A DNA stretch of 54,735 bases from Gemmatimonadota bacterium (GTDB taxonomy: Bacteria > Gemmatimonadota > Gemmatimonadetes > Gemmatimonadales > GWC2-71-9): the NCBI GenBank assembly GCA_024641735.1, contig JAHECN010000004.1, positions 1-54,735 of the forward strand. Reading direction: 5' to 3'. Under the pieces are notes generated by a model. That model ran no database searches and was not told the DNA's origin. It saw nothing but the letters and a program-made list of their open reading frames with translations. This document shows, one piece after another, positions 24,661 to 36,701 of this stretch. The translations under genes were made by a program, and so were the position numbers. Position 1 is the stretch's first letter. The number at the start of each line of letters is the position of its first letter.

Positions 24661-25822
24661 ATTTCAGCACCAGCTTCGCAATCGTCTGCAGCTGCATGTT
24701 GCTGGTCCCCTCATAGATCACGCCGATCTTGGCGTCGCGGAAGAACTTCTCGGCCGGGTATTCCTGTGAGTAGCCATACCCCCCGAACAGTTCGAGGCAG
24801 GTCGAGGTGATCCGATTGGCCGCCGTTGAGGAGAAGAGCTTGGCCATGGCGGCTTCCTTGGTGAACGGAAGGCCCGCGTCCTTCAGCCGTGCGGCGTTGT
24901 AGACCAGCAAGCGCGCGGCCTCGAGTTCCGTGGCCATCTCGGCGATCTGGAACTGCACGCCCTGAAATTCAGCGATCGTCTTGCCGAATTGCTTCCGTTC
25001 CTTGATGTACTGGCACGCCGCGTCGAGGGCCCCCTGCGCGACGCCGATCATCTGGGCGCCGATCCCGATCCGGCCTTCGTTGAGGGTCTCGATCGAGATC
25101 TTGTAGCCCTGGCCCACCGGGCCGAGGACATTCGCGGCGGGCACGCGGCAGGATTCGAGAATCAACTCGACGGTGCTGGACGCGCGGATACCGAGCTTCT
25201 TCTCCCGCTTGCCCACCGAGAATCCCGGAAAAGTGCTCTCCACCAGGAACGCCGTGATGCCCTTGTAGCCCTTGTCGAAGTCGACGTTCGCAAAGACGAT
25301 GAAGATCCCCGCTTCGGCACCGCTCGTGATCCAGAACTTCCGGCCGGTGAGCAGCCAATCGTCGCCATCCTGTTCGGCCTTGCACTCGAGCGCGAAGGCA
25401 TCCGATCCCGACGCCGGCTCCGAGAGCGCGAAGCCCCCCAACAAGTCGGTGGTCATCCGCGGGAAATAGCGGCTGTGCTGTTCGGCGGAGCCCCACCGCT
25501 TCAGGGCGTTGTTGAAGAGGGTGTTGTGCACGTCCACATAGATCGCGCTGGAGGCGTCCACGCGGGCCATCTCTTCAATCGCGAGCGTCGCGAGGAAGAT
25601 CGAGCCGCCTGCGCCGCCGAACTCTTCCGGCACTTCGATCCCCATCAGGCCGAGTTCAAAGAACTTGGTGATCAGGTCGGGCCGCATTTTCGCCTCGGCG
25701 TCCATCTCGCTGACGTACGGGCCGATTTCGGTTTCCGCGAACTCTCGCACCGTCTGGCGGAAGAGTTCCTCCTCCTCGGAGAGGACGGAGAGCGGGGCGG
25801 GCGCGGAGAGTGCAACAGACAT
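24659..25822 (-). CDS. Acyl-CoA dehydrogenase
   Basis: A 387-residue FAD enzyme that introduces the alpha-beta double bond in acyl-CoA. It shows FALSEPASGSDA (flavin contact, signature 1), KFWITSGAEAGIFIVFA, the helix ERKQFGKTIAEFQGVQFQIA, and the catalytic glutamate Glu371 in VIYEGTSNMQ near the C-terminus, as in short- and branched-chain members. The acyl chain preference cannot be fixed. No ETF or other beta-oxidation gene is adjacent. It stands alone between two low-complexity elements. Confidence 0.94.
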   Translation of the reverse strand: MSVALSAPAPLSVLSEEEELFRQTVREFAETEIGPYVSEMDAEAKMRPDLITKFFELGLMGIEVPEEFGGAGGSIFLATLAIEEMARVDASSAIYVDVHNTLFNNALKRWGSAEQHSRYFPRMTTDLLGGFALSEPASGSDAFALECKAEQDGDDWLLTGRKFWITSGAEAGIFIVFANVDFDKGYKGITAFLVESTFPGFSVGKREKKLGIRASSTVELILESCRVPAANVLGPVGQGYKISIETLNEGRIGIGAQMIGVAQGALDAACQYIKERKQFGKTIAEFQGVQFQIAEMATELEAARLLVYNAARLKDAGLPFTKEAAMAKLFSSTAANRITSTCLELFGGYGYSQEYPAEKFFRDAKIGVIYEGTSNMQLQTIAKLVLK

Positions 25823-25886
25823 GAGACGACGTCCGGGAAAAAGGTCAGCGATAAAGATATTGGTGTGAGCAGCTATCAGTGAAATT

Positions 25887-25984
25887 GGGAACAGGGAACA
25901 GGGAACAGGGAACAGGGAACAGGGGTACGGCGGTCGGGGCGACCCCTGCAGGGGTTCCTTGCTGTCCCGTTCCCCGTTCCCTTC
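25887..25984. repeat. Low-complexity inverted-repeat element E4 (GGGAACA tandem)
   Basis: Five exact tandem copies of GGGAACA run from 25887 to 25921. The right arm (about 25957-25984) contains imperfect complements such as CCCGTTCCCCGTTCCC. Between them is the palindrome ACCCCTGCAGGGGT at 25942-25955. The element lies at the 3' end of the homocysteine methyltransferase/MTHFR gene. That gene's last codons add ACGACTCACGACTCG, the word used in elements E5, E7 and E9. Confidence 0.8.
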
Positions 25985-25993
25985 AGTTCTCGC

Positions 25994-27847
25994 TCACGAC
26001 TCACGACTCGCCTCCAGCACCTCCAATGCCACCTCCACCCTCCCCATCGGCGCGGCCACCTGCGCGCCCGCTGTCATTCCGCGGACTTCAGTCATCATTT
26101 CCCGCGCGATGCTGACCCCCTCCGCCAGGGCAGCGTCCTTCCCTCGCGCGGAGGCACGGCGCATCCGATCCAGGACCGGCTCGGGGACCGTGATCCCCGG
26201 CACTTCGTTCGCGAGAAACTCGGCATTGCGCAGCGACACCAACGGCCAGATTCCAGCGATCACCGGTACACCGAACGACTCGAGTCGAGGGAGCACGCGT
26301 TCGAGTTGCCGCAGATCGAAGACGGGCTGGGTCATCGCGAAGCAGGCACCCGCTTCGGCCTTCCAGGCGAAGCGCGCCAATTCGCGATCCAGATCTGTGG
26401 CCGCAGGGTTCACGCCGACGCCGTGCACGAAGGCGGTCGGGGCACCGATGGAGTTGTCCCCCGGATCGAGTCCACGATTCAGGCGCGCTACCAGATTCGT
26501 CAAACCGATCGCGTCGATGTCGAAGACCGCGGTGGCATCGGGGTAAGGTCCCATTTTGGGTGGGTCACCGGTGACGATCAACAAGTTGCGCAGTCCTGCG
26601 GCCGCGGCGCCGAGGAGGTCGGAAAGCATGCCGAGCAAGTTGCGATCGCGGCAGGCGTAGTGGACGACCGCTTCGAGTCCGGTCTCGCGCTCGATCAGAA
26701 TGCCCGAGATCAACGCGCCCATCCTGCTCTGGGCGCGTGGCCCGTCGGGCACGTTGACCGCGTCCACGCCAGCCGCACGAAGCTGTCGTGCCTGCTCGAG
26801 CATCGGGGTGGGATCGACACCGCGCGGCGGCACGATCTCGACGGACGTTACCCACTGGCCAGCCGCGAGCTTGGCGCCGAAGGCCGAGCGTGCCGCGAGC
26901 GCGATCGGTTCGGTTCCCTTCACGCGTGGCAGCGTCACGCGATCGGCAGACACCACCGTGGCACGCGCCATGACACTCGCCGAGCGCACGAACCCGCGCA
27001 GCGCCTTCACATGCTCGGGTGTGGTCCCACAACAGCCACCGACAAATCGCGCGCCGGCTTCGACGATGCGGCGGCCATACTCCGCGAAGTACTCTGGGCT
27101 CGCCATGTAGATCTGGCGGTCTCCGACCTCGCGGGGGAGGCCGGCATTCGGCTGGGCCACGAGCGGCACACGGACGACCTTGGCAAGACGTTCAATCGCT
27201 TCGAGTACCCCTTGTGGCCCGATCGAGCAATTGATCCCGATGATGTCGGCGCCGGCGGCTTCGAGAAGGGGGCCAAAGCTTTCGGGCGCCGTACCGTAGG
27301 CCGTCAGTCCATCCACGCCGAGGGTGACCTGCGCCATCAGGGCGAGGTCGCTCCGCGCGCGCACGGCCCGGATCGCGGCTTCCAATTCGTGGAGGTCAGA
27401 GAAGGTCTCGAGGCAAAAGCCACCGACCCCGCCAGCAATCAATCCGTCCACCTGACGCCCGAAGGCGGCTTCCGCCTCGACGATGGACAATTCACCAAAC
27501 GGTTCGACCCGCGTCCCAAGTGGCCCGATGGCACCGAGCACGACGACGTCCGGGCCGACCGCGCCACGCGCCACCCGCGCGGCTGCGCCGTTGATCGCTT
27601 CCGTCTCGTCGGCCAATCCATAATGACTCAGCTTGATCGGATTGGCCCCGAAGGTATTCGTCTCGACGAGCTCGGCCCCAGCGGCCGCATACGCGGCATG
27701 CACCTCCGCGATCAACGTGGGCTGTCGGAGGACGAGCTCATCGAAGCAGACGTTGACGAAGACGCCCTTCTGATAGAGCATCGTCCCCATCGCGCCATCC
27801 AGCACATGGGCACCGCCGTCGGCGATCAGTGCGTGCAAGGTCGTCAT
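25994..27847 (-). CDS. Bifunctional homocysteine S-methyltransferase / methylenetetrahydrofolate reductase
   Basis: A 617-residue fusion like Bacillus YitJ. The N-terminal half (about 1-300) is a zinc-dependent homocysteine methyltransferase beginning [15 protein letters not shown], with the zinc cysteines in GINCSIGP and [11 protein letters not shown]. The C-terminal half (about 325-610) is an FAD-dependent MTHFR barrel starting VTSVEIVPPRGVDPTP, with LLIVTGDPPKMG and GVGVNPAATDLDRE. It can produce methyl-THF and may also methylate homocysteine. ATG 27847 begins one base after the metH stop, so the two genes form a methionine-cycle operon. The extended upstream frame was rejected because it lies wholly within metH. 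Confidence 0.92.
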   Translation of the reverse strand: MTTLHALIADGGAHVLDGAMGTMLYQKGVFVNVCFDELVLRQPTLIAEVHAAYAAAGAELVETNTFGANPIKLSHYGLADETEAINGAAARVARGAVGPDVVVLGAIGPLGTRVEPFGELSIVEAEAAFGRQVDGLIAGGVGGFCLETFSDLHELEAAIRAVRARSDLALMAQVTLGVDGLTAYGTAPESFGPLLEAAGADIIGINCSIGPQGVLEAIERLAKVVRVPLVAQPNAGLPREVGDRQIYMASPEYFAEYGRRIVEAGARFVGGCCGTTPEHVKALRGFVRSASVMARATVVSADRVTLPRVKGTEPIALAARSAFGAKLAAGQWVTSVEIVPPRGVDPTPMLEQARQLRAAGVDAVNVPDGPRAQSRMGALISGILIERETGLEAVVHYACRDRNLLGMLSDLLGAAAAGLRNLLIVTGDPPKMGPYPDATAVFDIDAIGLTNLVARLNRGLDPGDNSIGAPTAFVHGVGVNPAATDLDRELARFAWKAEAGACFAMTQPVFDLRQLERVLPRLESFGVPVIAGIWPLVSLRNAEFLANEVPGITVPEPVLDRMRRASARGKDAALAEGVSIAREMMTEVRGMTAGAQVAAPMGRVEVALEVLEASRES

Positions 27848-27848
27848 C

Positions 27849-31544
<3,696 letters not shown>

Positions 31545-31572
31545 AGGGGCTCCATCAGTTTGTCGCCCCGAG

Positions 31573-31627
31573 GGGCGTCTTAGCGGGTTGTTTAACGTGG
31601 CCGCAAGTCGCGAAAAATCGCCACGGA
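31573..31627 (-). promoter_or_regulatory. SAM-II-like riboswitch upstream of metH
   Basis: Read on the minus strand, CGTGGC (31625-31620) pairs with GCCACG (31601-31596). The enclosed loop starts GATTTTT and ends CTTGCG, and the stem is followed by TTAAACAA and CGCTAAGACGCC. From memory, alphaproteobacterial SAM-II leaders share the order CGTGG-GATTT-CTTGC-GCCACGTTAAACAA-CGCTAAA, which is a close match. One conserved A of CTAAA is G here. The 3' strand (GACGCC) is also half of a CGCCCC/GGGGCG hairpin at 31564-31577, just before the GGAG ribosome site. The two folds would exclude each other, giving a simple translational switch. Confidence 0.8.
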
Positions 31628-31645
31628 ACAAAGAACTAGTAACGG

Positions 31646-31697
31646 GTCGTGAGTCGTGAGTCGAGAGAGGGTCCCCTCGTGATTCGCGACTCACGAC
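31646..31697. repeat. Low-complexity inverted-repeat element E5 (GTCGTGAGTC arms)
   Basis: GTCGTGAGTCG at 31646-31656 is complemented at 31687-31697, and imperfect pairing continues inward through about 31670 and 31675. It lies between the YggT gene's 3' end (31704) and the metH riboswitch, so it may separate the two transcription units. It uses the same word as elements E7 and E9. Confidence 0.7.
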
Positions 31698-31703
31698 ACG
31701 CTG

Positions 31704-32303
31704 CTAGGGTACCAGCCACCCCATGACGACTCGCTCCGCCACCCCCAGCAGCAGCCACGCCACCAACGGGGAGAAGTCGATCATCCCCGTGCGTGGCAGG
31801 ATCCGCTGAATTGGCTCAAGGATCCAATCGGTCAACGCGCGCACAATGCGCATCCACCAGGAGTACGGCGACACACTGAACCAGGAGGTCAGGATCCGGA
31901 TGAGCAGCGCGGCCTGGAGCACCGAAAAGGTGGTGGAGACCAGCATCGGGAGGATGAGGCCGACCTGCAGCGCGTACTGGATGCGCAGGGCCACCCCAAA
32001 GAGCCAACTCACCGCCTGGATGAGGATCAGCCCGAGCACGACGACCGCACCGAGGAGCCAGAGCGGCGCAGATTGTGGGTTGCCTCCCGCGCGCACGACC
32101 CGATGCTCGACCGGGTTCAGCAGGGGATCGCTCCACCCCCGAACAAAGCGGGCCCACGCGCCGAATGGCGTGATGTGCCCGGCACGCACCGCCCAATGCG
32201 TGGCGGCGACGGAGGCACCCACCACGAAGCAGGCGCCCACACCCCACCGGACGACCTGCACACTCCAACCTGCAATCTCGAGAAGGCTCACCGCACCTGA
32301 CAC
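31704..32303 (-). CDS. YggT-family integral membrane protein
   Basis: A 199-residue protein with four to five hydrophobic segments. It contains two YggT-like repeats, recognisable as DPLLNPVEHRVVRAG and DWILEPIQRILPRTGMIDFSPLVAWLLL, the second being the better conserved. YggT (Ycf19) proteins are linked to membrane protein or photosystem assembly and to osmotic tolerance, but their reaction is not known. The start at 32303 overlaps the upstream small cysteine-rich gene by 16 bases. Confidence 0.85.
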   Translation of the reverse strand: MSGAVSLLEIAGWSVQVVRWGVGACFVVGASVAATHWAVRAGHITPFGAWARFVRGWSDPLLNPVEHRVVRAGGNPQSAPLWLLGAVVVLGLILIQAVSWLFGVALRIQYALQVGLILPMLVSTTFSVLQAALLIRILTSWFSVSPYSWWMRIVRALTDWILEPIQRILPRTGMIDFSPLVAWLLLGVAERVVMGWLVP

Positions 32304-32557
32304 TGACGCGTGGCCGGTGGCCGGTTGTCACAGGCGATGGCGTCGTTCATGCCGCTCGTGAGCGGACCGCAGGCCGTATTCTGCGCCGAGCGTGCGGCGT
32401 CGGCTTCGGTCTCATGCGAAGCGGTCGCGCAGTTTCTGCCGCCGTTGTACTCGACGCAGACTTCGCAGGTCACCTTCTGGGCGGAGAGCGTGGACCACGT
32501 CAGAAAGGCGACGAAGCCGAGGATCACCGCGAGGGTCGTGAGGGTCTTGGAATTCAT
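32288..32557 (-). CDS. Small exported cysteine-rich protein
   Basis: Eighty-nine residues. A hydrophobic N-terminal segment (LAVILGFVAFLTWSTLSAQ) is a signal peptide or anchor. The mature part has six cysteines spaced as CEVC, CATA, ACGP, ACDN and a final C three residues from the end, suggesting disulfides outside the cytoplasm. I do not recognise a named family. Its ATG overlaps the stop of the upstream lipoprotein gene as TAATG, and its end overlaps the YggT gene, so the three form one unit. Confidence 0.7.
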   Translation of the reverse strand: MNSKTLTTLAVILGFVAFLTWSTLSAQKVTCEVCVEYNGGRNCATASHETEADAARSAQNTACGPLTSGMNDAIACDNRPPATRQCQVR

Positions 32558-32931
32558 TATTTGGGCAACCCCGTGGTCTCGTCGCCGCTCTTGCCATCGG
32601 TGATCGGCACGACTTGCGCGTGCCAACCACTCGCGAAGGTCAGCACCAATCGGTGCCCCAGCGTGTCGGCGGTGACCGCAGTAATGGACGGGAACTTCTT
32701 CGCGTAGGCCAGGGCGGCATCAATCTGTGTCGCGAGTGCCTCTGGCGTGGTGCCATCGGCCGCCTTGCCGAACTCCCGCCCGACCGCCGTGGCGATCGCC
32801 TGGTCCGGACCATACTTGGCAAACTCGTCCGCCGGCATCAGGCCGTCCTGCGCCGACGCGTACTTCGCGGAGTCGTAGGTGGGGCACGCGGCAAGGAGGG
32901 CGAGCAGGGCTACCGGGGCGAAGCGACGCAT
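32557..32931 (-). CDS. Small lipoprotein of unknown function
   Basis: A 124-residue protein with a lipoprotein signal: LLALLAACPTYDS puts a cysteine after a leucine/alanine-rich stretch at about residue 16. The rest is soluble with no family I recognise. ATG 32931 was chosen over a longer upstream frame because it begins the signal peptide and has AGGGAGAT-like purines before it. It heads the lipoprotein, cysteine-rich and YggT group. Confidence 0.75.
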   Translation of the reverse strand: MRRFAPVALLALLAACPTYDSAKYASAQDGLMPADEFAKYGPDQAIATAVGREFGKAADGTTPEALATQIDAALAYAKKFPSITAVTADTLGHRLVLTFASGWHAQVVPITDGKSGDETTGLPK

Positions 32932-33101
32932 CAGGGAGATCTCCAGGCGGAATCGGATCAGGAACCAGCCCTGATGGCCGGGATTCCCGGACGCAGGGCA
33001 GGATGGAAAGATAGTCCGGCGACGATTTCCCGGCATCCTTGTCCCAGCCTTCGCCTTGTCCTACCCTTACCCCCGAACGTCAACTTGGAATGGAGTGATT
33101 T

Positions 33102-34724
33102 ATGAGTGCCATTGGAAACATCCCGACCCCCATCAACGAGCCCATCCTCAACTATGCCCCCGGGAGCGCCGAACGGACCGCCCTGGAAGCAGCGATTGTC
33201 GAGCTCGGCTCGGTCGTGACGGAGATTCCGGTGGTGATCAATGGGGTCGAGCACTTCACGGGGCAGACCGTGAAGCTGACCTCTCCGCAGCGTCACTCCC
33301 ACCACATCGCCAATCTCCATCAGACCACGCCGGAATTGCGTCAGGCCGCCATTGACGGGGCCGTCGCCGCGCAGCACGCCTGGGAGCGGTGGTCGTTTGC
33401 GGACCGCGCGGCCGTCTTCCTCCGTGCCGCCGATCTCCTCGCCGGCCCGTGGCGTCAGCGCGTCAACGCCGCCACCCTCCTCGGCCAGAGCAAAACGGCA
33501 CACCAAGCGGAAATCGATTCCGCCTGTGAATTGATCGACTTCTGGCGTTTCAATGTGCACTACGCCGAGCGGCTCCTCCATGAGCAGCCGATCTCGGTGC
33601 CTGGGGTCTGGAATCGGCTCGATTGGCGGCCGCTGGAAGGCTTTATCTACGCCATCACGCCCTTCAACTTCACCGCGATCGGCGGCAATCTCCCGACGGC
33701 GCCGGCGATGCTCGGCAATGTGGCACTCTGGAAGCCATCGACCACCGCCGCGCTCTCCAATTATCTGGTCTACCAGATCCTCCGTGAGGCGGGCATGCCG
33801 GCCGGCGTGATCCAGTTCATCCCGGGCGACTCGGTCAAGACGACAGCGACCCTGCTCGATTCGAAGCACTTGGCCGGAATCCACTTCACCGGCTCGACGC
33901 CTGTCTTCCGGAGCATCTGGCAGGGAGTCGCCGAGCGGTTGGGGACGTATCGTGGCTATCCCCGCCTCGTCGGCGAGACGGGTGGCAAGGACTTCATCGT
34001 GGCGCATGCCTCGGCCAACGTCGAAGCCTTGGTCACCAATCTCCTCCGCGGTGCATTCGAGTATCAGGGGCAGAAGTGCTCCGCCTGCTCGCGCACCTAC
34101 ATCCCACGCTCGCTCTGGCCCACCGTGAAGCGTCGGATGCAGGAAGAGATGGCCCAGATGAAGGTCGGCGATCCGGCGGACTTCTCGAACTACCTCGGTG
34201 CCGTGATCGACGAACGCGCCTTCCGGAAGCACGAGGCGTTGCTCAAGGCGGTGCAATCCGATCCGGCGATCACCGTGCATGCCGGCGGCACCTGCGACGA
34301 CAGCGTGGGATGGTTCGTGCAGCCGACGCTGCTTGAGAGCAGCGATCCGCATCACCGCATCATGCGGGAAGAGTTCTTCGGACCGATCCTCTCCGCGTAT
34401 GTCTACGAGGACGATCAGTGGAGCGAGGTGCTCACCTTGATTGACGAGACCGCAGAGTACGCGCTGACCGGCGCAATCTTCGCGAACGAGCGTGCTGCGG
34501 TGATCGAAGCGGAAGAGAAGCTCCGTCATGCCGCCGGCAACTATTACGTCAACGACAAGTGCACCGGCGCTGTCGTGGGGCAGCAGCCCTTCGGTGGGGG
34601 CCGGGCGTCGGGGACGAACGACAAGGCCGGCTCGCTGCTCAATCTGTATCGCTGGGTCTCTGCCCGAACGGTCAAGGAAACCGGCAACCCGGCGACGAAT
34701 TGGCGGTATCCGTTCCTCGGATGA
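33102..34724 (+). CDS. pruA: L-glutamate gamma-semialdehyde (P5C) dehydrogenase
   Basis: A 540-residue aldehyde dehydrogenase that makes glutamate from P5C in proline catabolism. It follows the P5CDH pattern: YAITPFNFTAIGGNLPTAPA, ALWKPSTTAALSN, GIHFTGSTPVFRSIW, the general base Glu292 in LVGETGGKDF, and catalytic Cys326 in YQGQKCSACSR. Its length fits the standalone P5CDH group rather than PutA fusions. No proline dehydrogenase gene is adjacent. TGGAGTG lies upstream of ATG 33102. The stop overlaps the start of the next gene as ATGA. Confidence 0.94.
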   Translation: MSAIGNIPTPINEPILNYAPGSAERTALEAAIVELGSVVTEIPVVINGVEHFTGQTVKLTSPQRHSHHIANLHQTTPELRQAAIDGAVAAQHAWERWSFADRAAVFLRAADLLAGPWRQRVNAATLLGQSKTAHQAEIDSACELIDFWRFNVHYAERLLHEQPISVPGVWNRLDWRPLEGFIYAITPFNFTAIGGNLPTAPAMLGNVALWKPSTTAALSNYLVYQILREAGMPAGVIQFIPGDSVKTTATLLDSKHLAGIHFTGSTPVFRSIWQGVAERLGTYRGYPRLVGETGGKDFIVAHASANVEALVTNLLRGAFEYQGQKCSACSRTYIPRSLWPTVKRRMQEEMAQMKVGDPADFSNYLGAVIDERAFRKHEALLKAVQSDPAITVHAGGTCDDSVGWFVQPTLLESSDPHHRIMREEFFGPILSAYVYEDDQWSEVLTLIDETAEYALTGAIFANERAAVIEAEEKLRHAAGNYYVNDKCTGAVVGQQPFGGGRASGTNDKAGSLLNLYRWVSARTVKETGNPATNWRYPFLG

Positions 34725-35485
34725 CCGCGAACGGCGAACGGCGAACGGCGAACAGCACGGGGGCACGATGCTTCCCATTTGCTGTTCGCCGTTCGCTGTT
34801 CGCGCTGGTCCTGGCAGTGCCGCTCTCCGCGCAGGCTCCGGTGCGGTACGTGGAGTCCGTCTCCACCGACGTGCGTTCGCGCACTGCCGTGGCGGAACAG
34901 GTGCGCGTGCTCGGGCGGGAGGCGCAGTACGCGGTGACGCGACGCGGCGACACCACCGTCGTCCAGGTGTTGGCCCTGGAGCTTCAGGAGCGTGACGCCG
35001 AGGCGACCACGCAGTTCAATACCGATGGCTTCGTTGGGGGACGCTGGAAGCTCGTGCCGGATTCGACAGGCGTGTTGCGCGTCATCGAGCGTCCGTTCCT
35101 TCCTCCAGCCTTGCTGGAAGTGAGCGACCTCACCACGGCGATGGACGACTTCTTCCCTCCCATGCCGGTTCGGCTCGCCGTGGGGGAGAAGGGTCGCGAT
35201 GCCGTGGGACGCGCGTGGCAACGCCTCGCGGATTCGGCGTCGGTGCGGCGGTATCACTGGGAGATCGCGCACCAGCGCGACACCACGGCTGTGGTTCGGG
35301 ACTCCCTGCTCCTTGATGTGGCGGAGGACGTTCGCGAGTCCTCGGAGCTGCGACTCGACGCACGGGGTGCACCAGTGGCGTGGCTCCGGCAGATCGTGAC
35401 CGAAGTCTCTTCACGCGGTGCCGGACGCGCAGTGCGAGCCACCATTCGGCATCGCATTGCGGTGCGATTGGAGTCGTCCCCGTGA
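34721..35485 (+). CDS. Secreted protein of unknown function, start within a repeat element
   Basis: A 254-residue protein. The only in-frame ATG (34721) overlaps the pruA stop. The first 37 residues are encoded by inverted-repeat element E6: the left arm gives TANGERRTANST and the right arm gives FAVRRSLFAL, which continues as VLAVPLSAQA, a good signal peptide core and cleavage site. The mature part is rich in charged beta-strand-like sequence with no family recognised. A shorter start at a CTG near 34798 is possible and would leave a more ordinary signal peptide. Confidence 0.7.
   Translation: MTANGERRTANSTGARCFPFAVRRSLFALVLAVPLSAQAPVRYVESVSTDVRSRTAVAEQVRVLGREAQYAVTRRGDTTVVQVLALELQERDAEATTQFNTDGFVGGRWKLVPDSTGVLRVIERPFLPPALLEVSDLTTAMDDFFPPMPVRLAVGEKGRDAVGRAWQRLADSASVRRYHWEIAHQRDTTAVVRDSLLLDVAEDVRESSELRLDARGAPVAWLRQIVTEVSSRGAGRAVRATIRHRIAVRLESSP
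34733..34804. repeat. Low-complexity inverted-repeat element E6 (GAACGGC arms)
   Basis: Tandem CGAACGG words run from about 34726; the 24 bases at 34733-34756 match the complement of 34781-34804 at 22 positions, with a 24-base centre. Unlike the other elements it is inside a reading frame, at the very start of the secreted protein gene and just past the pruA stop. Confidence 0.8.
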
Positions 35486-35573
35486 GCGGCGGTGCAGTGG
35501 AGGGCGTGCCCCCTTGCGCGGCGACCGATGCGACCCGACATTGCCAGCAACCCTGCCCGGAGGCCTACTGCCT

Positions 35574-36701
35574 ATGACGGAGCCCTTCTTCAGCTCCGAC
35601 GAGTATGATGAGCAGGCCCACCAACTGTACAACGAAGCCCGTTACGACGACGCTCTCACGCTCCTGCGTGACGGGATCACCCGCTACCCCCAAGCTGTCG
35701 AACTCCATGTCGGTGTGGGATACGCCCAACTCGCACGCGAGGAATACGCGTGGGCACGTCAGGCGTTCCATCACGCGCTCCTGCTCGATCCCGAGCAGGA
35801 GGATGCCCTCGCCGGGCTCGGCGAGACGCTTCTGGTGATCGGCCAGGTCGAGGGGGCGCTCCGCGCCTTCGAGCAGGTGGCGGAATTGGGCTTCGATGAC
35901 GACCACGAATTGATGCTGCAGATCGGCCGCGCCCTCTTCCGCGAAGGCTATTTCGTCGAGGCGCGTCGCGCATTCGAGCGCATTCAACTGCACCATGCGG
36001 ATTCGCCAGAGGTCGCGGCCTCGTTGGGGTACACGGCCCACCGCCTCGGGATGGATGCGGACGCCTTCTACTGGTTGCGCCGGGCGTTGGAATTGGAGCC
36101 GAGCTTCTCGGAGCCACGCGTGTACTTGGCCAATATCCTCTATGACCGCGGCGAGGTGACGGCGGCGATGCTCCACTACGCCCGCACCACGCCGGAGGAT
36201 CACTTCGACGATCTCAGTATCTGGCGTGTCATCGAGCTCCTGAAGACGGCACGGCAGGTCGGAGACGACGACAGCGAGGTCCAGGAATGGTTGGCGCGCT
36301 TGGCGGAACTCGGCGGTGATGTGTCGGCCGAGGACTTGGTGCTCGCCGAAATCGAAGGGATGCAGCCGGACGGCACGCCGCGCGATCCGACGCAGCTCGA
36401 ACTGTTCGGCACCCTCATGCGGGACGTGCCGGGGATGCAACGCCGCGTTGCGGCGGACGCTGTCCCTGGCGCGCATGTCATCGAAACGCTCGGAGGGCTC
36501 GCCCTGCGAGGCAATTGGGACGAACTTCTGTTGCAGTTGCAGGCGGTCGAAGGCGCCTGGGCCGACGGGACGGTGAAGGAATTCATGCAGGCGTATGCGC
36601 GGCGTGGCGTCGCAGAAACCGGAGTCCAGATTCCCGTGACGAGTGCCGAAGCCTTTCTCCGTGGCGCCGCCGAATCCGGCGTGATTCGGATCGTCGAATG
36701 A
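35574..36701 (+). CDS. Tetratricopeptide-repeat protein
   Basis: A 375-residue soluble protein. At least five TPR-like helical pairs cover residues 10-200 (for example YNEARYDDALTLLRDGITRYP and ALRRALELEPS-like units), followed by a less repetitive acidic C-terminal part of about 170 residues. TPRs mediate protein contacts, so this is probably an adaptor. It opens a run of co-directional, overlapping genes with the ABC ATPase (ATGA overlap at 36698). No catalytic motif is visible. Confidence 0.82.
   Translation: MTEPFFSSDEYDEQAHQLYNEARYDDALTLLRDGITRYPQAVELHVGVGYAQLAREEYAWARQAFHHALLLDPEQEDALAGLGETLLVIGQVEGALRAFEQVAELGFDDDHELMLQIGRALFREGYFVEARRAFERIQLHHADSPEVAASLGYTAHRLGMDADAFYWLRRALELEPSFSEPRVYLANILYDRGEVTAAMLHYARTTPEDHFDDLSIWRVIELLKTARQVGDDDSEVQEWLARLAELGGDVSAEDLVLAEIEGMQPDGTPRDPTQLELFGTLMRDVPGMQRRVAADAVPGAHVIETLGGLALRGNWDELLLQLQAVEGAWADGTVKEFMQAYARRGVAETGVQIPVTSAEAFLRGAAESGVIRIVE

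Noticed and set aside
25887-25921. CRISPR-like tandem array
   Set aside because: The unit is 7 bases with no spacers and no cas genes; it is a short tandem repeat.
31545-31694. Extended N-terminus of metH starting at 31694
   Set aside because: It would translate the riboswitch and element E5; homology to MetH begins only after 31544, and GGAG supports that GTG.
32958-34778. 606-codon minus-strand frame opposite pruA
   Set aside because: Antisense shadow; no start context and no similarity, while pruA has all catalytic motifs.
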